A stretch of 6,934 bases of DNA from Ignavibacteriales bacterium (GTDB lineage Bacteria; Bacteroidota; Ignavibacteria; T3Sed10-11): assembly GCA_003560935.1 (NCBI GenBank), contig PWJF01000188.1:1-6934 (forward strand), in the 5' to 3' direction. Below, one piece after another: positions 1 to 6,009 of the stretch (the first letter of the stretch is position 1; every line of letters starts with the position of its first letter). Made by a program: the position numbers and the translations under genes. A model generated the notes under the pieces. That model saw nothing but the letters and a program-made list of their open reading frames with translations. It did not search any database and had not been told where the DNA came from.

Positions 1-209
1 AATCAGTTTCGATCGATATCCGGGAGAGTGACGGTATATTCCGGATGAGGATTGCAGATGACGGCATCGGTTTCGATGCATCACAGTCTGCAGACGGAAA
101 CGGATTAGAAAATATGCGCTACAGGGCGCAACAGATACACGGCATGTTGTTCATCGAAAGTGCTCTCGGTGCGGGGACTATTATCGAATTAAAAGCAGAA
201 TTAATGTAA
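1..209 (+). CDS. Sensor histidine kinase, C-terminal part of the ATPase domain (5' end cut by window)
   Basis: The reading frame enters the window at base 3 and gives 68 residues before TAA at 207-209. It holds the end of a GHKL (HATPase_c) ATP-binding domain: a G1 box (DDGIGFD), a G2 region (GNGLENMRYRAQQIHG) and a closing GAGTIIEL strand. The GLxNMRxRA form of the G2 region is typical of NarX/DesK/UhpB-type kinases with a HisKA_3 dimerisation domain, which pair with NarL-type regulators. The next gene is such a regulator, starting only 9-12 bases downstream, so the two very probably form one operon and one two-component system. The phosphorylated His, the sensor region and any membrane segments lie outside the window, so the signal is unknown. 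Confidence 0.9.
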   Translation, partial: SVSIDIRESDGIFRMRIADDGIGFDASQSADGNGLENMRYRAQQIHGMLFIESALGAGTIIELKAELM

Positions 210-221
210 AGGTACCATGTG

Positions 222-893
222 ATGATTAACGGATCGGTTATACAAAAGCCCAAAACAAATGCCATCAGCATCTGGCTGGTGGAAGATAATACGACCTTCA
301 GAAGAACGGTTGCAAACCTGATCAATCAGTCGGACAGGATGTACTGCGAGAAAGCGTTCTCATCCTGTGAACAAATGCTTCTTGAACTGAAACGGGATTA
401 TGCACCGAGTGCAGTCCTGCTTGATATCGGTCTGCCGGGTATGAGCGGACTCGATGCGATCGAACGGATTAAAGCATTAGCACCGAACACCGATGTTATC
501 ATGCTGACTGTGTATGACGACGATGATAAGGTGTTTCGTGCAATATGTTCAGGGGCTTCGGGGTATTTACTGAAAAACGCTCCGGCCCGGCGGCTCGTTG
601 ATTCAATACTCGATATCAGTTACGGCGGTGCTCCGATAAATCCGAGAATCGCCCGTAAAGTTCTTGAAATGTTTTCGCAGGGGAATGCCCCGCGCGATGA
701 TTATAATCTGACCGACAGGGAAAAAGAGATTTTACGACTGATGATAGAAGGACTGACCAAGAAAGCAATTTCCGAACGGTTAGTTGTCAGTCACCATACA
801 ATCGATTCGCATGTGAAAAATATTTACAGCAAACTGCAGGTACATTCACGCTCGCGTGCAATTGCCAAAGTATTAAAAGAGCGAATAGTTTAG
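222..893 (+). CDS. NarL/FixJ-family response regulator (REC + LuxR-type HTH)
   Basis: A DNA-binding response regulator, presumably phosphorylated by the kinase encoded just upstream. Numbering from the alternative GTG start at 219 (224 aa), the receiver domain covers about residues 16-135: acidic pair E22-D23, phospho-acceptor D69 in LLDIGLPGMSG, switch Thr T97 and conserved Lys K119 in GYLLKN. The LuxR/GerE helix-turn-helix covers about 162-220, with the family signature LTDREKEILRLMIEGLTKKAIS followed by V-HHTIDSHVKNIYSKL. Length is normal for the family. An AAAGG ribosome site (208-212) lies 9 bases before ATG 222 and 6 bases before GTG 219. ATG is chosen as the more usual codon, and the two differ by one residue. 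Targets cannot be deduced. The family is certain, the partner kinase very likely. Confidence 0.95.
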   Translation: MINGSVIQKPKTNAISIWLVEDNTTFRRTVANLINQSDRMYCEKAFSSCEQMLLELKRDYAPSAVLLDIGLPGMSGLDAIERIKALAPNTDVIMLTVYDDDDKVFRAICSGASGYLLKNAPARRLVDSILDISYGGAPINPRIARKVLEMFSQGNAPRDDYNLTDREKEILRLMIEGLTKKAISERLVVSHHTIDSHVKNIYSKLQVHSRSRAIAKVLKERIV

Positions 894-908
894 GTTTGAG
901 AGTCGGAT

Positions 909-926
909 AACCCGCCGCAGCGGGTT
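909..926 (+). terminator. GC-rich hairpin after the response regulator, possible terminator
   Basis: AACCCGC (909-915) and GCGGGTT (920-926) form a perfect 7-bp stem with a CGCA loop, 15 bases after the regulator stop codon. Placement fits transcription termination, but no T-run follows (next bases GTAATAGG), so a standard intrinsic terminator is not proven. It may instead be the first stem of the structured region that continues to 1030. Confidence 0.35.
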
Positions 927-963
927 GTAATAGGCATCAGGGGTCGCCGTGGATCAGGCGCGA

Positions 964-1030
964 GCCTCCTTTACCCGAGGAACAGTTCCAACGTGGGAAC
1001 GACAGCAGGGTATGTTCCTCGGGGGGAGGC
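964..1030 (+). ncRNA. Long compound hairpin, candidate structured RNA or leader element of unknown class
   Basis: Three nested or adjoining stems are visible. GCCTCC (964-969) pairs with GGAGGC (1025-1030). CCCGAGGAACA (974-984) pairs perfectly over 11 bp with TGTTCCTCGGG (1013-1023). Directly next to it, GTTCC (985-989) pairs with GGAAC (996-1000) around a 6-base loop. A 12-base single strand, GACAGCAGGGTA (1001-1012), is left on the 3' side. Such a stack is unlikely by chance, and it lies between the response regulator and the Cys-rich gene, 139 bases before the latter's start. It does not match the conserved cores I know for SRP RNA, RNase P, 6S RNA, tmRNA or common riboswitches. It is drawn on the + strand by context, but as an inverted repeat it could act on either strand or at DNA level. 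Confidence 0.4.
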
Positions 1031-1056
1031 ATATCTATATTCCAATGGCATAAAAA

Positions 1057-1081
1057 TTGCAATAATTTATGATAAATGCAA
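1057..1081. promoter_or_regulatory. Interrupted palindrome upstream of the Cys-rich gene, possible operator
   Basis: TTGCA (1057-1061) and TGCAA (1077-1081) are inverted arms, and between them lies the palindrome TTTAT-G-ATAAA (1066-1076). The whole sits in an AT-rich stretch about 90 bases before the ATG at 1170, where a promoter could lie. The inner and outer dyads are not concentric because four extra bases follow the left arm. This is only a candidate binding site, and no known regulator consensus is claimed. Confidence 0.2.
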
Positions 1082-1169
1082 CCACCGGAATAGAGAAATC
1101 AGAATTTTATTGAATTCCGGAACTTTTTCGGTGAATGCAGCAAATAATTTCTCAAAAATGGGAGGCCGT

Positions 1170-1502
1170 ATGACAGATCAATACCTGCAAGCTATTCGGC
1201 ACCGGGTGTGCTCCCGGTGTATCGATACGGACGAAAAAGGCAATTGTATGCTCCATTTTGATGAGATTTGTGCGGTAGAAGAATTTTTACCTGAAATAGT
1301 GCAATCCATACAGCGGGTACAAAGCGATCGGGTTGAGGATTATGTTGTGGAATTACGCAATCACGTTTGTACACAATGTAAACATCAGACAGAGAGTGGA
1401 GCCTGCATTGTACGAAACAACCTCGATTGCGGACTTGATAGATATTTCCCGCTGATTATTGAAGCTGTTGAAGAAGTAGATGCCGCGCGCAGAAGTGCCT
1501 GA
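1170..1502 (+). CDS. Small protein with two copies of a C-x2-C-x8-C-x7-C motif, probable metal-binding, function unknown
   Basis: A 110-residue protein of unknown function built as an internal duplication. Cysteines C14, C17, C26, C34 and C67, C70, C79, C87 show exactly the same spacing (2, 8 and 7 residues between them), with a 53-residue period. Each set follows a short helix ending R-x-x-VC and leads into a conserved tail: AVEEFLPEIVQSIQRV in copy one and GLDRYFPLIIEAVEEV in copy two. Four regularly spaced Cys per repeat suggest a Zn site or a 4Fe-4S cluster, two in all; which one cannot be read from sequence. There is no signal peptide or membrane segment, so it is probably cytoplasmic. 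GGGAGG (1160-1165) lies 4 bases before ATG 1170 and decides this start; an ATG at 1158 and a GTG at 993 are also in frame but lack such a site. It stands alone after the structured region. Confidence 0.75.
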   Translation: MTDQYLQAIRHRVCSRCIDTDEKGNCMLHFDEICAVEEFLPEIVQSIQRVQSDRVEDYVVELRNHVCTQCKHQTESGACIVRNNLDCGLDRYFPLIIEAVEEVDAARRSA

Positions 1503-1817
1503 GTTCTGAGTTTACGGATTATTTACATAGTTTATTCATACCATTACCTATCGGTCCGTACTTTCCTCTCTGAATACCACTCATTGGAATATTATTCTAC
1601 CATCACATCGCCGCATAATAACAAACCCTGAAGTAGTTGATAATTAAGGAGTTGTAGTGTTTACTGTTGACTTTTTCCGATATTTTTCCCTAATTAAACG
1701 TATTACTATTTACACAATTGCTCACTCCCTCATTTTAAAAATTCTTTTGGTAATTATCCTTTGGGAGGGGTGATAGTTTGTGGTATTTCTTTCACATATA
1801 ACAGAAAGGGGTGTCAG
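1503..1817. other. AT-rich intergenic stretch before the KamA-like gene
   Basis: These 315 bases hold no clear gene. No hairpin with a T-run was seen after the Cys-rich gene. A TTGACT hexamer (1667-1672) resembles a -35 box, but no good -10 box lies at the proper distance (TAATTA at 1691-1696 is poor). A 38-codon ORF with its own ribosome site lies at 1657-1773 and is listed separately. The last 13 bases hold the ribosome site of the next gene (AAAGGGG, 1805-1811). Confidence 0.5.
1657..1773 (+). CDS. Doubtful 38-residue ORF, possible small membrane peptide
   Basis: A GTG codon at 1657, 5 bases after AAGGAG (1646-1651), opens a 38-residue frame ending at TGA 1771-1773. The product would be basic and aromatic at its N-terminus (VDFFRYFSLIKR) with a hydrophobic C-terminal half (IAHSLILKILLVIILWEG), as in single-span small membrane proteins. 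It ends 44 bases before the KamA-like gene, so it could also be a leader ORF. Against it: the region is very AT-rich, which yields hydrophobic codons by chance, and the start is not ATG. No family is recognised. Confidence 0.2.
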   Translation: MFTVDFFRYFSLIKRITIYTIAHSLILKILLVIILWEG

Positions 1818-3212
1818 ATGACACTGACAGCGACCAACGTTAAACCGGAGGGAACTGTTCGGCCAACGAGCAATCCTCTGACAAAATATACCGAATTCCG
1901 GCATTATACCCCGAAGGATCTGGAAGAGATCCCTCAGGTTAAAAAGCTGGATCCGGAGCAGAGATTTTCTATGAAGGTCGTTTCGCGGGTTTTACCCTTT
2001 AAAGTTAATCAATATGTTCTTAATGAGCTTATCGATTGGGATAATATACCTGCCGATCCGATATTTCAATTAACCTTCCCGCAGAAAGAAATGCTTTCCG
2101 ATAAGGCATTTAACGATGTAGCGGATTTACTGCGGAAAAATGCGCCGAAAGAAGAATTGAAGAAGAAAGTGGATGAGATTCGTTATACTCTCAATCCTCA
2201 TCCGGCGGGTCAGATGCAGTTGAACGTACCCAAAGTAAACGGCCAACCATTACCGGGTGTTCAGCATAAGTACAAGGAGACAGCACTCTTTTTCCCGACA
2301 TCCGGGCAGACATGCCATGCATATTGTACATTCTGTTTCAGGTGGGCACAGTTTGTCGGCATTAACGAATTGAAATTTGCCAGCAAAGAAGCATCACAGC
2401 TTGTTGAGTACCTCCGGCAGCATAAAGAGGTCAGTGATATACTCTTTACCGGCGGTGATCCGATGGTAATGAAAACACGGGTTTTTAAACGATATCTTGA
2501 ACCGTTCCAGGAAAAAGAGCTGGATCACGTCCAAACAATCCGGATAGGAACCAAAGCGGTTGCCTACTGGCCGCAGCGCTTCGTTACCGATCAGGATGCC
2601 GATGAATTCTTACAGCTTATCGAAAAGCTTGTCGAGACCGGCAAGCATGTTGCATTTATGGGTCATTATAACCACTGGGTTGAGCTCGAGACGCCAATTG
2701 CTCAGGAAGCAATTCGTCGTATCCGTGACACCGGAGCGCAGATCCGTACCCAGTCGCCGCTCATTCGCCACATTAACGATGATTCTACAGTTTGGGAGAC
2801 AATGTGGCGGAATCAGGTACGTGATGGATTAATTCCGTATTACATGTTTGTCGAGCGCGATACGGGCGCCCGTAATTATTTTGAAGTGCCGCTGGTTGAA
2901 GCGTGGGACATTTTCCGTAATGCCTGGAAGAAAGTTTCCGGTCTCGGTCGGACTGTACGGGGTCCGAGCATGTCGGCCACACCCGGAAAAGTTGAAGTCC
3001 AGGGTGTTACCGAGATAAAAGGTGAAAAAGTGATTGTTCTGCGTTTTATTCAGGGTCGTAACCCTGACTGGGTACAACAGCCATTTTTTGCTAAATATGA
3101 TCCAAAAGCGAGCTGGCTCGACCAGCTTACGCCGGCATTCGGTGAGGAGAAATTCTTCTATGAGAACGAACTGAGCGAAATGCAGGCACGGGCTATGGCA
3201 AAAGCCGGTTGA
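1818..3212 (+). CDS. KamA-family radical SAM / PLP aminomutase-like enzyme
   Basis: A 464-residue cytoplasmic enzyme of the lysine 2,3-aminomutase (KamA) family, which moves an amino group from C2 to C3 of an amino acid using S-adenosylmethionine, a 4Fe-4S cluster and pyridoxal phosphate. The cluster motif is C166-HAY-C170-TF-C173 (CxxxCxxC), within a TIM-barrel-like core. LFTGGDPMV (209-217) matches the SAM-binding GGDP strand. R175, two residues after the last cluster Cys, sits where Arg134 of Clostridium KAM holds the substrate carboxylate. K391 in ATPGKVEV is the candidate PLP Lys. The PYYMFVERDTGARNYFEVP segment (340-358) and the region before K391 do not show the two aspartates that bind the lysine side chain in KAM, so the substrate may not be lysine. 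ATG 1818 follows AAAGGGG by 6 bases; an in-frame GTG at 1761 is less likely. It appears to be a single-gene unit with its own terminator, and no beta-lysine acetyltransferase is nearby. Confidence 0.85.
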   Translation: MTLTATNVKPEGTVRPTSNPLTKYTEFRHYTPKDLEEIPQVKKLDPEQRFSMKVVSRVLPFKVNQYVLNELIDWDNIPADPIFQLTFPQKEMLSDKAFNDVADLLRKNAPKEELKKKVDEIRYTLNPHPAGQMQLNVPKVNGQPLPGVQHKYKETALFFPTSGQTCHAYCTFCFRWAQFVGINELKFASKEASQLVEYLRQHKEVSDILFTGGDPMVMKTRVFKRYLEPFQEKELDHVQTIRIGTKAVAYWPQRFVTDQDADEFLQLIEKLVETGKHVAFMGHYNHWVELETPIAQEAIRRIRDTGAQIRTQSPLIRHINDDSTVWETMWRNQVRDGLIPYYMFVERDTGARNYFEVPLVEAWDIFRNAWKKVSGLGRTVRGPSMSATPGKVEVQGVTEIKGEKVIVLRFIQGRNPDWVQQPFFAKYDPKASWLDQLTPAFGEEKFFYENELSEMQARAMAKAG

Positions 3213-3244
3213 TTGTAGGATTTATTCAACCCGAACGTTTAAAC

Positions 3245-3280
3245 AAACCCGGATTGCAGGAAATGCGGTCGGGGTTTTTT
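3245..3280 (+). terminator. Intrinsic terminator of the KamA-like gene
   Basis: AAACCCGGATTGCA (3245-3258) pairs with TGCGGTCGGGGTTT (3264-3277) across a GGAAA loop, with one G-G mismatch and two G-T pairs. A run of six T (3275-3280) follows the GC-rich part of the stem. It starts 32 bases after the stop codon and separates this gene from the barrel gene. Confidence 0.85.
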
Positions 3281-3315
3281 AATGTTGAAAGCGTAACTTT
3301 TCCCGGAACAATCCG

Positions 3316-3323
3316 TATATTCG
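3316..3323 (+). promoter_or_regulatory. Possible -10 element for the beta-helix/barrel gene
   Basis: TATATTCG, 61 bases before the start codon and after the terminator of the previous gene, differs by one base from the TAnnTTTG -7 element described for Bacteroidota and also resembles a sigma-70 -10 box. No convincing upstream box is seen at the expected distance, so the call rests on position and one short match. Confidence 0.25.
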
Positions 3324-3384
3324 AATACCTGAATGAATAGTTTTTCCCGGTTACTAATTTATTCCTGTGACGGAGGATTTTACT

Positions 3385-5064
3385 ATGTTCCGATCTTTAT
3401 TGCTACTCCTAACCATTCCGGCTTTATTACTATGCATTCCGGTAGAAGCCCAAACAACAAAACACCAAAGAAGCGATACAACTCACACCGATGCGACCAG
3501 CCGTTTCAACAAATTAATCGATAATATTATCGATAAGATCGAACGGGAAATCATGTGGCAAATCGGAAGTGAAGCGTATGATGAGGAGGTACCCGATACC
3601 TCGACGATGCACATTACGTTCGACAGCAGACGGGGTGCGATACACTTCACGGGTGATGTCGTTATCGACCAACGTGACCGCATCCAGGGGAATGTTGTCG
3701 TTCGAAACGGCTCCATAACGGTTCGCGGTCACATCGAGGGCGATGTACTTGTTTTGAATGGAGACGCGATCGTCGTAGAAGGAGGAAAGGTTCTCGGAGA
3801 AGTTACCGCGGTGAACGGGAAAGTATATATTGACGGAGGTGAGATAACCGGACGGATAGAGGAAAAAGAGGATGTAGACGTCGATATCGTATACAAAGAG
3901 CGGAGACCGGCGCACCGGGTGCCCTATCAATTAAGCAATCAATTCCAGGAAGATCTTACCGTCCGTGATGTTCAATTAACTCCCTTCTGGTTCGGATTCA
4001 ACCGCGCGGAGGGATTTTCGATCAATGCAGGGTCGCGGAAAAACTTATACTGGGATGGATCGATGGCGGTTTCATTATACGGGCAGATCGGCTATGCGTT
4101 TAAAGCTCATCGCTGGCGCGGACAATTAGGAGCGGCGCGCCAGTATTCGATCGGCGGCGACGGCTTAATCGAGGCCGGCGGTGAAGTGTACTCACTTACC
4201 GATACAAATGACGAATGGCTGATCGGACGCACCGAAAACGATCTCGCTGCATTTTTCTTCCATAGAGATTACCGGGATTATTATGATCGTGAAGGGTTCT
4301 CATTGTATACGGGTCATTATCTTAATACACAGCGGTTCTCAACGCATTTCAGGGTGCAATATCTTAACGAGATACATTCCAGTATGCCGAATCGTACCGA
4401 TTGGGCGCTCTTCGTACGTGACCGTTCGTTCCGTTTGAATCCCCCTATCGATGAGGGACGTTTAAATGCTATACGTGTTGCTTTTAATTTAAGTTCGGTG
4501 AAACCGGCGCCGAGCCGGATAGACGGATGGAGTTTATTGGCGTCGATGGAGTATTCGTCTCCATCTCTCAACAGCGATATGGATTATACTCAATATATTC
4601 TGGATGTACGCAGGTATTACCCGATATCAAGGTATGATAATTTTAATGTACGTTTCCGCGCCGGCTCATCGGAAGGTGATTTACCCGTGCAACGAATATT
4701 TGAACTCGGCGGTTTGGGAACACTACCGGCGTATCCCCATAAGATATTCTTTGGCAACCGGATGCTGCTTTTTAACGCAGAATATATCGTACGAGGCGAT
4801 GTTCTCTCACAGCTTACTTTCATACCGCGAAGTATGTTTGGCGGTATGACGCTTTTATTTTTCGTCGATTCCGGTTGGACCGGACAGGCGGCTCGTTCGG
4901 CAAGTGTCTTTCAGGGATTCGATGATTTTTCATTAAACGAATTGAATACTTCAATAGGGTTTGGGTTCGGATCACGCGATGGACACACACGCTTAGGTTT
5001 TGCCTGGCGAACCGACCGCGCATCCTCGGCCGTTGTGTTTCTCAGGATAGATCGTCCGTTTTGA
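3385..5064 (+). CDS. Outer-membrane protein: bactofilin-like beta-helix fused to an Omp85-type beta-barrel
   Basis: A 559-residue exported protein. Residues 1-22 are a signal peptide (MFRSLLLLL, hydrophobic to about 17, PVEA before a likely cleavage site at Q23). A short amphipathic helix (about 40-60) follows. Residues 77-160 are a run of short beta strands and turns (GDVVIDQ, GNVVVRNGS, GHIEGDVLVLNGD, GEVTAVNGKVYIDGGEITG), the pattern of bactofilin/polymer-forming right-handed beta-helices. From about 200 to the end come alternating amphipathic strands of a barrel. The last part resembles the Omp85/bacterial surface antigen barrel: FELGGLGTLPAYP then FFGNRMLLFNAEY, with a C-terminal LRIDRPF ending in Phe as outer-membrane proteins do. 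GGAGGA (3372-3377) lies 7 bases before ATG 3385; the in-frame GTG at 3367 is upstream of that site, so it is not the start. Role unknown; surface export, envelope anchoring or assembly are possible. Confidence 0.8.
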   Translation: MFRSLLLLLTIPALLLCIPVEAQTTKHQRSDTTHTDATSRFNKLIDNIIDKIEREIMWQIGSEAYDEEVPDTSTMHITFDSRRGAIHFTGDVVIDQRDRIQGNVVVRNGSITVRGHIEGDVLVLNGDAIVVEGGKVLGEVTAVNGKVYIDGGEITGRIEEKEDVDVDIVYKERRPAHRVPYQLSNQFQEDLTVRDVQLTPFWFGFNRAEGFSINAGSRKNLYWDGSMAVSLYGQIGYAFKAHRWRGQLGAARQYSIGGDGLIEAGGEVYSLTDTNDEWLIGRTENDLAAFFFHRDYRDYYDREGFSLYTGHYLNTQRFSTHFRVQYLNEIHSSMPNRTDWALFVRDRSFRLNPPIDEGRLNAIRVAFNLSSVKPAPSRIDGWSLLASMEYSSPSLNSDMDYTQYILDVRRYYPISRYDNFNVRFRAGSSEGDLPVQRIFELGGLGTLPAYPHKIFFGNRMLLFNAEYIVRGDVLSQLTFIPRSMFGGMTLLFFVDSGWTGQAARSASVFQGFDDFSLNELNTSIGFGFGSRDGHTRLGFAWRTDRASSAVVFLRIDRPF

Positions 5065-5991
5065 TTATTGAGTTCTCCGGATTACATACTGCAGCCGGAC
5101 GGGTGAGCGTTGTACGATTCGGACCTCGGCCGGTCCGTCTATTCTGGGTGTAATAGTACCGGAAGTATCCGCAAGTATATCCCGGTAAAGGATACGTGCT
5201 GAAAAACTTTCCTCGTCAATCGCCGCTAATTGGTTGATACCTCCCCGGATAACCAGGTCGATCCGGGGTGGGATGATCGCTACCTCCCGGTTTGCAGGAA
5301 CTCCTTCAACATTTACGCGCAAACCGGAAATTGTTTTTTCCGCAATTGGTTGCACATCAAATCGTATTTCGGATGATTCAATATTGAATGATAAAATGCG
5401 TGATAAGGAATCGGAAAGATCAACAGTCCTGCGAACCGGTTCACGCAGGTCTCGCAATATCAATTGTTTGGTTTTCCATCGGTCAATGGCTGAAATTACC
5501 GATTCCGCACCCCGGATTGTTACACTGTCCGGGTTGAGTGATACCGGTCCTACTCTGTTAAATCCTTCCCGGAATGTAACATCAAGAACGGGTTCGATCG
5601 GGATACGTATTTCTATTTTTGGGTCCAGTTCGAGTGTAAGTTGAGACGGCGTGAGTTCGGTGATATCGATGCCGCTTGGAATTCGTACTCGTTCGGAGAG
5701 ATCAGCCGATGTCCGAAGGATAACGGACGATCGCTCATTTTCCATATCGATGATATATTTCGTATCGCCGCCGATTTTCATTCCAAGTAATTTCCACCCC
5801 TCGCCTCTCACTCGAGCGCGTATATAGTCGGGAGGTGATTGACGAAGTGCGATATCATCCGCAAGATTTTGAATAACGATTGGAATGTCTTTGGTTGTCG
5901 TGTAATCGAAACCCAGGTTAACGGTTAGCCATAGTCCGATGGCAAAAATTATTGAAGCAATAACAACCGGTGTCCTATTCAACTTCTTCAT
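5065..5991 (-). CDS. YbbR-domain membrane protein (CdaR-like)
   Basis: A 308-residue protein with an N-terminal membrane anchor (residues 8-26, after a KKLNR basic start) and the rest outside the cytoplasmic membrane. Three YbbR-type beta repeats can be drawn at about 33-123, 127-213 and 214-305; the typical strand P-x-x-V-x-I-x-G is clear as LNPDSVTIRGAESVISAI (152-169) and PPRIDLVIRGGINQLAAI (241-258). In Firmicutes the YbbR protein CdaR binds and regulates the diadenylate cyclase CdaA. Here no cyclase or glmM gene is visible, so a c-di-AMP role is only an analogy. The start lies 18 bases after the stop of the shell gene upstream, in the same frame, which suggests one operon. The only purine-rich site (AGGA) is unusually close to the ATG. 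Its stop codon touches that of the convergent barrel gene. Confidence 0.85.
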   Translation of the reverse strand: MKKLNRTPVVIASIIFAIGLWLTVNLGFDYTTTKDIPIVIQNLADDIALRQSPPDYIRARVRGEGWKLLGMKIGGDTKYIIDMENERSSVILRTSADLSERVRIPSGIDITELTPSQLTLELDPKIEIRIPIEPVLDVTFREGFNRVGPVSLNPDSVTIRGAESVISAIDRWKTKQLILRDLREPVRRTVDLSDSLSRILSFNIESSEIRFDVQPIAEKTISGLRVNVEGVPANREVAIIPPRIDLVIRGGINQLAAIDEESFSARILYRDILADTSGTITPRIDGPAEVRIVQRSPVRLQYVIRRTQ

Positions 5992-6009
5992 ATTCCTGCG
6001 CGAAAGTAA

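Noticed and set aside
964..1030. Idea that the compound hairpin is RNase P or SRP RNA (GAGGAA and CAGGGT words)
   Set aside because: The conserved cores of RNase P RNA and the SRP tetraloop motif are absent, and the region is too short for RNase P RNA.
1085..1120. CCGGAAT / ATTCCGG inverted repeat (7 bp, 22-base loop)
   Set aside because: The stem is short with a long loop, and CCGGAA/TTCCGG words recur across the window, so it is likely chance.
993..1169. N-terminal extension of the Cys-rich protein from GTG 993 (59 extra residues)
   Set aside because: No ribosome site before GTG 993, the frame runs through the long inverted repeat, and GGGAGG sits right before ATG 1170.
1761..1817. GTG 1761 as start of the KamA-like enzyme
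   Set aside because: ATG 1818 has AAAGGGG at 6 bases, and the extra 19 residues are not like the family N-terminus.
3367..3384. GTG 3367 as start of the barrel protein
   Set aside because: The Shine-Dalgarno site GGAGGA is inside this extension, and the signal peptide begins properly at ATG 3385.
3514..3930. 138-codon minus-strand ORF opposite the beta-helix region
   Set aside because: It is a shadow of the barrel gene with no motif and no ribosome site examined that favours it.
5076..5099. TCCGG / CCGGA hairpin near the convergent gene ends as a terminator
   Set aside because: The stem has only 5 bp with a 14-base loop and no T-run on either strand.
5234..5644. 136-codon plus-strand ORF
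   Set aside because: It lies entirely opposite the YbbR gene, its product is low-complexity Ser/Arg/Thr-rich without a recognisable motif, and the opposite strand codes a clear family.
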